Source: MAG-120531 sp002378585
GTDB taxonomy: Bacteria > Bacteroidota > Bacteroidia > Flavobacteriales > Flavobacteriaceae
Reading direction: 5' to 3'
Assembly: GCA_937890575.1 (NCBI GenBank)
Contig: CALADZ010000057.1
Span: forward strand, 1-8,613
Length of the DNA stretch: 8,613 nt
Every line of letters starts with the position of its first letter. Position 1 is the first letter of the stretch. Made by a program: the position numbers and the translations under genes. Positions 1 through 6,174 of the stretch are shown here, in pieces. A model generated the notes under the pieces. The model was not told the origin of the DNA. It did no database searches and saw only the letters and a program-made list of their open reading frames with translations.

Positions 1-17
1 GGGCGCCTTTGGCGCCC
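1..17 (-). terminator. Hairpin downstream of secDF, probable terminator (cut by window edge)
   Basis: A perfect 7-bp all-GC stem (GGGCGCC at 1-7, GGCGCCC at 11-17) with a 3-nt loop lies 28 bp past the secDF stop codon, read on the minus strand. The U-tract expected of an intrinsic terminator would fall left of base 1, so it cannot be seen. The position and the strong stem favour transcription termination for secDF. It could also serve a convergent gene outside the window. Confidence 0.65.
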
Positions 18-44
18 CGTAGTTGTCTTTTATACAATAGATTC

Positions 45-2978
45 TTAAGCTTTTAGCTTCTTCTTCACTAAATCAAACATCACAGGAGTGGCGATAAACA
101 AAGATGAATAAGTACCTACAACAATACCAATGATCATCGCGAACATAAATCCTTGAAGTGCCTCACCACCAAAAACAAAGATGGCAATCAATACCACAAG
201 GGTAGTCAGCGAAGTATTCAATGTTCTACTAATGGTAGTGTTTAAGGCCTCGTCAATTTGAGCAGCGCTAGTAATACCTGCCGTGGCAGTCATCTCTCTA
301 ATACGGTCAAAAACAACTACCGTGTCATTGAGTGAATAACCAATAACCGTTAGGATCGCTGCGATAAATGCTTGATCAATTTCCATACTGAATGGCATCA
401 CTGTTCCGAGAAGAGAGAACAAGCCCAATACGATCAATACATCGTGGAAGACTGCTAGAACAGCACCCAATGAAAACTGCCATTTTCTAAAACGCAGTAG
501 GATGTATAAAAACACAACGGCCAATGATCCCAAAATAGCCAAGAACGCATTTTTCTTGATGTCATCCGCAATCGTAGGACCTACTTTAACCGACTGTAAG
601 ATACCGATGTTTTCTCCTTCATTATCTTGAATAAAGTCACTTAAAGTAGTGGCTTCTGGAAGATAAGGAGCCAGTACATCAAATAGTTTAGATTGAATTT
701 CTTGATCCACTTCAATGCCCTCTACATCTACTTTGTAGGGCGTAGTCACCTTGATTTGGTTTTCACCACCAAAGGTTTTCACGGTAGTTCCACTGCCGAA
801 AACATCGTTCAGTGCCGAGGCAATCTCAGATGGATTAACCCCTTGCTCAAATCTAATTTGATAGGTTCTACCTCCGATAAAATCTACTCCTTGCTGAAGA
901 CCTTGAGTCAACAAAGAAAATAGCCCAATGGCCACCAAAACGGATGATCCTACGTAAGCGATTTTTCTTTTTGACAAGAAGGCTATGTTGTTATTGACAA
1001 ATAAGTTCTTGGTCACAGAGGTAAAGAAATCCAATCTACGGTCTTTAGCGCCCAGGTAACTCTCCAACAACAAGCGGGTAACAAAAATAGCGGTAAATAA
1101 GGACGTAACAATACCGATTAATAAGGTGGTAGCAAAACCTTTGATAGGCCCTGAACCAAATACGAATAAAATAAGTGCGGTAAGTCCGGTCGTGATGTTG
1201 GCATCTAGAATAGAAGATAGCGCATTGCCAAAACCATCCGCCATGGCCTGTAACTTACCTTTGCCTTTAGCCATCTCTTCTTTGATGCGTTCGTAGATCA
1301 ATACGTTAGCATCCACCGACATACCTATGGTTAATACGATACCCGCAATACCAGGAAGAGTCAACACAGCATTGATACTCACCAACACACCAAAAATCAA
1401 TAGGATGTTCAGCAACAGCGCTATATTAGCAAACAATCCAGCGCGTCCATAATAAACAAACATCCACACCAACACCAAAAGCATGGCAATGGTAAAGGAC
1501 ATGAATCCGCGATCAATTGCTTCCTGTCCCAGTGATGGACCTACAATCTCCGATTGGATGATTTCAGCGGCAGCAGGAAGTTTACCTGCGCGAAGCACGT
1601 TGGCGATATCTTTAGTTTCATTAACGGTAAATGATCCGGTTATTTCAGAACGACCGCCAGAGATAGGTCCTGAAGACACTCCAGGGGCTGTGTACACCTT
1701 ACCATCTAGTACAATGGCGATCCCTGTTTGGTTGGTAAAGGCATCTCCGGTTAACTTCTCCCACTCCTTGGCACCTCGGGTGTTCATGGTCATAGATACT
1801 GCGGGTCTGCTGTATTGATCGAAATCGTCACGCGCATCACTGACCACGTCGCCACTCATTCTTGGGGTTCCTTCACGGTTGGATTTCAATGCATACAATC
1901 CGACCACTTCTGCTCCTTGACTCGGACGCTCCCAAGCCCATTTAACATTTTTCAGCTCTTGGGGAAGTACATTGACCACCTCAGGTCTGTGCAAATAACT
2001 GTTTACTTTGGCAGTATCTGCCGTAGCAAATTGGAAGACTTGATATCCTTGACCTTGACCTCGTATTAGGTCAATCAACGGATTGGCCGTTGAGGCGGTT
2101 AACGAGTCATTGGCCGTTGATGACAATAAGGAGTCAATCGCTGTTTGAGGGGCAGCTACGGGCGCCTCGATGGTGGACTTTAGCGCCTCATTGGCCGCTA
2201 AGATAAATTGATTGATGCTTTGGTTTTCTGGAGAAAACGTCTCCCAAAACTCTAATTGAGCTGTGCTTGATAGTAACTCCTGAGCGCGATTGATGTCTTT
2301 AGCTCCAGGTAGTTCAACAATGATTCTCCCTGAAGTACCAATACGCTGAATATTGGGTTGAGTCACCCCAAAACCATCAATACGCTCGCGTAAAACTTCG
2401 AACGCAGAAACAATAGATTCGTCAATTTTGGTGCGCAAAACAGGTTTTACTTGCTCATCGGTCATTTGGAAATTGATGACATCGCTTAACGCCTTATTGC
2501 CAAAAATGGCCGGGTCAGACAAGCGAACATCTCCTTCAACCGCATCAAATGCAGCAAAGAAAAGATCTAAATAGGTGTCATCACTTTGAGCGGATAAGAC
2601 ATCTGCATCAGCAATTGCCTTGACAAACGCTGGATGCTGGCTGTTGTTGGCCAATCCTTTAAGGATGTCTTTAACAGCAATTTGGAGGGTCACATTGATC
2701 CCCCCTTTAAGGTCAAGACCTTTGTTAAGCTCTTTCTTCTTGGCATCAGCATAGTTGGTGAAACCCAATACAGATTGCGCTGAAATTGAATCCAAATAAC
2801 TAGCGGCAACAGCAGCTCTTTTGTTGGAATAATCTGCTTCGCTCGTGTCCACTTGAGCAGCGGCGTAAGCAACAGCCTCATCCTCTAATTGTGAAGCGAT
2901 AAACGTGTAAGATAACTGGTAAATACTGACAAGCCCAAATAGAAAAGCAAATAGCTTGATGAGTCCTTTATTTTGCAT
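45..2978 (-). CDS. secDF: Protein translocase subunit SecDF (SecD-SecF fusion)
   Basis: This inner-membrane accessory subunit of the Sec translocon uses the proton gradient to help pull exported proteins across the membrane (family knowledge). The 977-residue protein is SecD and SecF in one chain, as is common in Bacteroidota. The SecD half has a first membrane segment at about residues 6-28, the GLDLKGG motif (87-93), a large periplasmic P1 region to about 485, and five further hydrophobic segments between about 490 and 640. The motif TIGMSVDANVLIYERIKEE starts at 550 and carries the conserved Asp556. The SecF half starts near 672, with GVDFIGG (697-703), a second periplasmic domain, five hydrophobic segments from about 811 to 965, and SLNDTVVVFDRIRE (882-895) carrying Asp885. 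The start codon precedes a short basic stretch and the first membrane helix. There is no Shine-Dalgarno sequence. The P1 region contains an Ala/Ser/Thr-rich stretch (about 265-300) with a tandem nine-residue duplication. It has its own promoter and is separated from mdh by a hairpin. Confidence 0.98.
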   Translation of the reverse strand: MQNKGLIKLFAFLFGLVSIYQLSYTFIASQLEDEAVAYAAAQVDTSEADYSNKRAAVAASYLDSISAQSVLGFTNYADAKKKELNKGLDLKGGINVTLQIAVKDILKGLANNSQHPAFVKAIADADVLSAQSDDTYLDLFFAAFDAVEGDVRLSDPAIFGNKALSDVINFQMTDEQVKPVLRTKIDESIVSAFEVLRERIDGFGVTQPNIQRIGTSGRIIVELPGAKDINRAQELLSSTAQLEFWETFSPENQSINQFILAANEALKSTIEAPVAAPQTAIDSLLSSTANDSLTASTANPLIDLIRGQGQGYQVFQFATADTAKVNSYLHRPEVVNVLPQELKNVKWAWERPSQGAEVVGLYALKSNREGTPRMSGDVVSDARDDFDQYSRPAVSMTMNTRGAKEWEKLTGDAFTNQTGIAIVLDGKVYTAPGVSSGPISGGRSEITGSFTVNETKDIANVLRAGKLPAAAEIIQSEIVGPSLGQEAIDRGFMSFTIAMLLVLVWMFVYYGRAGLFANIALLLNILLIFGVLVSINAVLTLPGIAGIVLTIGMSVDANVLIYERIKEEMAKGKGKLQAMADGFGNALSSILDANITTGLTALILFVFGSGPIKGFATTLLIGIVTSLFTAIFVTRLLLESYLGAKDRRLDFFTSVTKNLFVNNNIAFLSKRKIAYVGSSVLVAIGLFSLLTQGLQQGVDFIGGRTYQIRFEQGVNPSEIASALNDVFGSGTTVKTFGGENQIKVTTPYKVDVEGIEVDQEIQSKLFDVLAPYLPEATTLSDFIQDNEGENIGILQSVKVGPTIADDIKKNAFLAILGSLAVVFLYILLRFRKWQFSLGAVLAVFHDVLIVLGLFSLLGTVMPFSMEIDQAFIAAILTVIGYSLNDTVVVFDRIREMTATAGITSAAQIDEALNTTISRTLNTSLTTLVVLIAIFVFGGEALQGFMFAMIIGIVVGTYSSLFIATPVMFDLVKKKLKA
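2082..2135 (-). repeat. 27-bp tandem duplication inside secDF (two units)
   Basis: Two adjacent 27-bp units (2082-2108 and 2109-2135) match at about 21 of 27 positions, most strongly at their ends (ATTGGCCGTTGA and GAGTC on the plus strand). They stay in frame and encode DSLLSSTAN (residues 282-290) and DSLTASTAN (291-299), which match at 7 of 9 residues. They lie in a low-complexity stretch of the SecD periplasmic P1 region, which probably forms a flexible linker or surface loop. The divergence between units indicates an old duplication. Confidence 0.8.
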
Positions 2979-3017
2979 GGGTGGTGGGTTATGTATACTA
3001 AATTTTCAAATTGGCGA

Positions 3018-3047
3018 CAAATATATCATTTCCTTGGGAACTGACAA
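3018..3047 (-). promoter_or_regulatory. secDF promoter, Bacteroidota type
   Basis: Read on the minus strand, TTG (3045-3047) is followed after 19 bp by TATATTTG (3018-3025). This matches exactly the TAnnTTTG -7 consensus and the TTG -33 element known for Bacteroidota. Transcription should start near 3011, leaving a leader of roughly 33 nt before the secDF ATG. The leader ends in a C-rich AACCCACCACCC and has no Shine-Dalgarno sequence. The promoter lies just beyond the mdh hairpin, so secDF can be transcribed independently. A CAAGGA word sits 5 bp upstream of the -7 element, as in the gyrB promoter. Confidence 0.8.
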
Positions 3048-3066
3048 TTTATTGTGCCCATACTAA

Positions 3067-3100
3067 AGCAGTTACCTCCGCTTAGGCGGAGGTAACTGCT
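3067..3100 (-). terminator. Long hairpin after mdh, probable terminator of gyrB-mdh
   Basis: A perfect 15-bp stem (3067-3081 with 3086-3100) and a TTAG loop lie 7 bp past the mdh stop codon. On the minus strand the RNA after the stem reads only TTAGTA, so the U-tract is very poor. The position between mdh and the secDF promoter fits a terminator, but the weak U-tract makes partial read-through or a role in 3'-end protection possible. The stem would also fold in plus-strand RNA. Confidence 0.72.
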
Positions 3101-3107
3101 CAGCATA

Positions 3108-4034
3108 CTAGAGTTGTAATAAATCGTTAACTGATCGAACGCCATCAGCACTGTCCTTCATCTTGGTTTTTTCTTCAGGTGAAAGCTCAATTTCAATGAT
3201 CTGTTCAATACCTTTCTTACCAATGACTACAGGAACACCGAGACAGATGTCTTCAAAACCGTACTGGCCGTCAAGCATCACGGAGCAAGGGAATACTTTT
3301 TTCTGGTCACAAGCAATAGCCTGAACCATGGAAGATACTGCGGCTCCAGGAGCGTACCACGCAGAAGTACCCAATAGTTTAGTCAGGGTAGCACCGCCAA
3401 CTTTGGTTTGCTCTACAATTTCATCTAATTGTGCTGTTTCCAAAAACGTATGTACGGGGATAGAATTGCGTGTCGCTAAACGAATCAGTGGAACCATCCC
3501 TGTATCGCTGTGGCCTCCAATCACCATACCATCCACATCAGAAATTGGAGCCCCTAATGCTTCAGCTAATCTGTATTTAAATCGAGCGCTATCTAGGGCT
3601 CCACCCATTCCGATAATTCGGTGTTTAGGCAACCCAAGGGATTTGTGGGCCAAATAGGTCATGGTATCCATGGGATTACTCACCACTATTAAAATAACTT
3701 CTGGAGAGTGAGCTACCAACTGCGTGGCTACATCTTTCACAATACCAGCATTAATACCTATCAATTCCTCACGGGTCATTCCTGGTTTTCTTGGAATACC
3801 TGAAGTGATCACCGCTACGTGGCTACCTGCGGTTAGGGAATAATCTCCGGTAACCCCTGTAATCTTGGTATCAAATCCATTAAGCGAAGCAGTCTGCATC
3901 AAATCCATGGCTTTACCCTCGGCAAATCCTTCTTTAATGTCCAACAACACCACTTCAGCGGCAAAATCTTTTAAGGCAATGTACTCTGCGCAACTAGCAC
4001 CAACAGCACCTGCGCCAACAACAGTAATTTTCAT
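3108..4034 (-). CDS. mdh: Malate dehydrogenase, NAD-dependent, LDH-like type
   Basis: The enzyme interconverts malate and oxaloacetate with NAD in the cytoplasm, a TCA-cycle step. The 308-residue length is normal for the lactate-dehydrogenase-like malate dehydrogenases. The N-terminal Rossmann fold shows GAGAVGAS (7-14) and Asp32 at the end of the second strand (LLDI), which indicates NAD rather than NADP. The substrate loop IPRKPGMTR (80-88) carries Arg82 and Arg88. An arginine at position 82 is the family mark of malate use, where lactate dehydrogenases have glutamine. Further catalytic residues are Asn120 (VSNP), Asp148 and Arg151 (LDSARF) and His175 (GGHSD). The gene starts 20 bp after gyrB ends, so the two are probably co-transcribed. 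No Shine-Dalgarno sequence precedes the ATG. It appears complete and unremarkable. Confidence 0.97.
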   Translation of the reverse strand: MKITVVGAGAVGASCAEYIALKDFAAEVVLLDIKEGFAEGKAMDLMQTASLNGFDTKITGVTGDYSLTAGSHVAVITSGIPRKPGMTREELIGINAGIVKDVATQLVAHSPEVILIVVSNPMDTMTYLAHKSLGLPKHRIIGMGGALDSARFKYRLAEALGAPISDVDGMVIGGHSDTGMVPLIRLATRNSIPVHTFLETAQLDEIVEQTKVGGATLTKLLGTSAWYAPGAAVSSMVQAIACDQKKVFPCSVMLDGQYGFEDICLGVPVVIGKKGIEQIIEIELSPEEKTKMKDSADGVRSVNDLLQL

Positions 4035-4054
4035 AGGATGATTTTCAATTTTTG

Positions 4055-5995
4055 TTATGCGTCTATATTTGCGTAGACAGCGTTCTTTTCAATAAACTCT
4101 CTTCTTGGTGGCACCTCGTCACCCATCAACATGGAAAAAACACGGTCGGTCTCAGCTGCGTTGTCTATGGTGACCTGTCTGAGTGTTCTCATCTCAGGGT
4201 TCATCGTAGTATCCCAAAGTTGTTCTGCATTCATCTCTCCAAGACCTTTGTATCGTTGAATCGATACCCCTCCACCGAACTGCTCCGCTATGGCATCGCG
4301 TTCTTTGTCATCCCAAGCGTATTGTTTACGCGCTCCCTTTTTGACTAAATAAAGTGGCGGAGTCGCGATATAAATATGTCCTCCTTCAATCAGTTCACGC
4401 ATATACCTAAAGAAGAAAGTAAGTATCAGCGTTTCGATGTGACTACCGTCAACGTCCGCATCACACATAATCACCACTTTGTGGTAGCGCAACTTATCTA
4501 AATTCAATGCTTTGGAGTCTTCTTCAGTTCCGATCGTTACCCCAAGAGCGGTATAGATGTTTTTAATTTCCTCATTCTCAAAAACTTTGTGCTGCATCGC
4601 CTTTTCCACGTTGAGAATCTTACCGCGCAACGGTAAAATGGCCTGGAAATTTCGATCTCTTCCTTGTTTTGCCGTACCTCCCGCAGAGTCACCCTCCACC
4701 AAAAACACCTCACAAAGCTTTGGGTCTTGTTCGGAGCAATCGGACAATTTTCCTGGAAGTCCCCCTATGCTCATGACTGTTTTTCGCTGCACCATTTCAC
4801 GAGCTTTGTTCGCTGCGTGACGCGCTTGGGCGGCCAAAATTACTTTTTGGACAATGATGCGGGCATCGTCAGGATGTTCTTCCAGATAATCTGCCAACAT
4901 TTCAGAAACCGCTTGGCTTACTGCCGCAGTAACCTCTCGGTTTCCTAACTTAGTTTTTGTTTGGCCTTCAAACTGAGGTTCAGCTACTTTGACCGATATG
5001 ATGGCTGTTAATCCTTCGCGGAAATCATCTCCAGCAATATCAAACTTCAGTTTATCCAACATTCCTGAGTTATCCGCATATTTTTTCAGGGTGGTCGTTA
5101 ATCCTCTTCTAAATCCTGATAAGTGAGTACCTCCCTCATGCGTGTTGATGTTGTTGACATAGGAATGAACATTCTCGGTGTACGAGGTGTTGTAGGTCAT
5201 CGCCACTTCTACAGGAATTCCCTGTTTTTCTCCTTCAATTGAGATGACCGAATGGATGAGTTGTTCCCGGTTACCATCAAGAAACTTGATAAACTCCTTT
5301 AATCCTTCTTCGGAATAAAAAACCTCGGATAAAAATTCACCTTGATCATTTTTAGTTCTTTTATCCATCAAGGATATGCGAATGCCTTTATTCAAGAAAG
5401 ACAACTCCCTCATTCGATTAGCTAGTGTTTCGTAGCTAAATTCAGTGGTTTGGGTAAAAATGGTTTCATCTGGCCAAAAAGTCACTGTGGTTCCATTTTC
5501 GTCAGAATCTCCTATGGTTTTTACCGGATATAAACTCTTACCGTATTGATATTCTTGCTCCCAAACTTTACCTTCCCTGCGCACAGTGGCTCTCAAGTGC
5601 TTGGATAACGCATTGACACAGGAAACACCCACACCGTGCAATCCACCAGACACCTTGTACGAATCTTTATCGAACTTACCACCGGCTCCGATTTTGGTCA
5701 TCACGACTTCCAGGGCAGACACTCCTTCTTTCTTGTGTAAGCCTACAGGGATACCTCGTCCGTTATCGGTTACGGATACTGAATTATCTTCGTTAATCAC
5801 GACCTGAATTGAGTCGCAATGACCCCCCATAGCCTCATCAATCGAGTTATCCACCACCTCATAGACCAAGTGATGAAGACCTCTTGGGCCCACGTCACCG
5901 ATATACATCGAAGGTCGCATGCGCACGTGCTCCATACCCTCGAGGGCCTGGATGCTATCCGCTGAATAGGTGTTTGGATTTAGTTTTTCACTCAT
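4055..5995 (-). CDS. gyrB: DNA gyrase subunit B
   Basis: This is the ATPase subunit of the GyrA2-GyrB2 type II topoisomerase that introduces negative supercoils. At 646 residues it is the short form, lacking the roughly 160-residue TOPRIM-region insertion of E. coli GyrB. The GHKL ATPase domain shows EVVDNSIDEA with catalytic Glu46 and Mg-binding Asn50, TDNGRGIPV with Asp77 (76-84), and GGLHGVG (117-123). The transducer domain has QTKTKLGN (345-352) with the ATP-contacting lysine. The TOPRIM domain has EGDSAGG (434-440), PLRGKILNVEKA (455-466) and DADVDGSHI (512-520). The C-terminal QRYKGLGEMN (580-589) is the family signature. The N-terminus MSEKLNPNTYSADSIQALEG is typical of GyrB rather than the paralogue ParE, though the distinction rests on overall pattern. 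It heads a likely gyrB-mdh operon with its own promoter, and is separated from asnB by a terminator. Confidence 0.97.
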   Translation of the reverse strand: MSEKLNPNTYSADSIQALEGMEHVRMRPSMYIGDVGPRGLHHLVYEVVDNSIDEAMGGHCDSIQVVINEDNSVSVTDNGRGIPVGLHKKEGVSALEVVMTKIGAGGKFDKDSYKVSGGLHGVGVSCVNALSKHLRATVRREGKVWEQEYQYGKSLYPVKTIGDSDENGTTVTFWPDETIFTQTTEFSYETLANRMRELSFLNKGIRISLMDKRTKNDQGEFLSEVFYSEEGLKEFIKFLDGNREQLIHSVISIEGEKQGIPVEVAMTYNTSYTENVHSYVNNINTHEGGTHLSGFRRGLTTTLKKYADNSGMLDKLKFDIAGDDFREGLTAIISVKVAEPQFEGQTKTKLGNREVTAAVSQAVSEMLADYLEEHPDDARIIVQKVILAAQARHAANKAREMVQRKTVMSIGGLPGKLSDCSEQDPKLCEVFLVEGDSAGGTAKQGRDRNFQAILPLRGKILNVEKAMQHKVFENEEIKNIYTALGVTIGTEEDSKALNLDKLRYHKVVIMCDADVDGSHIETLILTFFFRYMRELIEGGHIYIATPPLYLVKKGARKQYAWDDKERDAIAEQFGGGVSIQRYKGLGEMNAEQLWDTTMNPEMRTLRQVTIDNAAETDRVFSMLMGDEVPPRREFIEKNAVYANIDA

Positions 5996-6031
5996 GGATT
6001 AATCACTTAAATTGGCAATAAAAATTGTTGT

Positions 6032-6068
6032 TTTCACAAACAAACAAATATAAGGAATCCTTGTGAAA
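6032..6068. promoter_or_regulatory. Inverted repeat bracketing the gyrB promoter, possible operator
   Basis: TTTCACAA (6032-6039) and TTGTGAAA (6061-6068) form a perfect 8-bp inverted repeat with a 21-bp spacer. The left arm lies at the predicted transcription start of gyrB. The right arm lies between the -33 and -7 elements, so the -7 element is enclosed. A third partial copy, TGTGAAA, is at 6117-6123. The geometry suits a regulator binding site. No regulator can be named from the sequence. Confidence 0.45.
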
Positions 6069-6072
6069 TCAA
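6045..6072 (-). promoter_or_regulatory. gyrB-mdh promoter, Bacteroidota type
   Basis: On the minus strand, TTG (6070-6072) is followed after 17 bp by TATATTTG (6045-6052), an exact match to TAnnTTTG and the same octamer as in the secDF promoter. Transcription should begin near 6038, giving a leader of about 43 nt. The leader shows no Shine-Dalgarno sequence before the gyrB ATG. CAAGGA (plus-strand TCCTTG at 6058-6063) lies 5 bp upstream of the -7 element, exactly as in front of secDF. Confidence 0.78.
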
Positions 6073-6076
6073 GGTT

Positions 6077-6125
6077 TTATACACACTTGCCCCCGCTTAA
6101 GTTATCAACAAAAACCTGTGAAAAA
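6077..6125. promoter_or_regulatory. Cluster of DnaA-box-like 9-mers upstream of gyrB
   Basis: TTATACACA (6077-6085) and, on the opposite strand, TGTGAAAAA (6117-6125) both fit the loose DnaA-box form TTWTNCACA. TTATCAACA (6102-6110) differs by one base from the classic TTATCCACA. GTTTTCACA (6030-6038), nearer the gene, is one mismatch away. The words lie in AT-rich DNA, and the last one overlaps the asnB terminator T-tract, so chance is a real alternative. They might link gyrB expression to DnaA. There is no dnaA or dnaN here to suggest a replication origin. Confidence 0.25.
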
Positions 6126-6149
6126 AAAGACGGCTCGTAGGCCGTCTTT
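6121..6149 (-). terminator. Intrinsic terminator of asnB
   Basis: Read on the minus strand, a 9-bp perfect stem (AAAGACGGC with GCCGTCTTT) closes a 6-nt loop (CTACGA) and runs directly into a tract of eight T residues (plus-strand A at 6121-6128, the last three also pairing in the stem). It begins 25 nt past the asnB stop codon. It is a textbook rho-independent terminator and separates asnB from the gyrB promoter. Confidence 0.93.
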
Positions 6150-6174
6150 AAACACCCAAAAAAAGGCGCTTAAC

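Noticed and set aside
1483..1818. Plus-strand open frame of 111 codons opposite secDF
   Set aside because: It is antisense to a strongly conserved SecDF region and has no recognisable domain or promoter. The same holds for the other frames opposite secDF, mdh, gyrB and asnB.
2690..2881. Minus-strand 63-codon frame within secDF in another reading frame
   Set aside because: It overlaps the secDF coding sequence entirely and its translation looks like a frame-shifted shadow with no domain.
4055..5995. ParE (topoisomerase IV subunit B) instead of GyrB
   Set aside because: The N-terminal SADSIQALEGMEHVRMRPSM pattern, the overall motif set and the 646-residue length fit Bacteroidota GyrB better.
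6052..6062. Short palindrome AAGGA-A-TCCTT upstream of the gyrB -7 element
   Set aside because: A one-base spacer cannot form a hairpin, and the word is already covered by the shared CAAGGA box. There is no separate support for it as an operator.
5996..6174. Possible replication origin upstream of gyrB
   Set aside because: There is no dnaA, dnaN or recF nearby, only a few loose DnaA-box matches, and no repeated AT-rich 13-mers. The data do not support an origin call.
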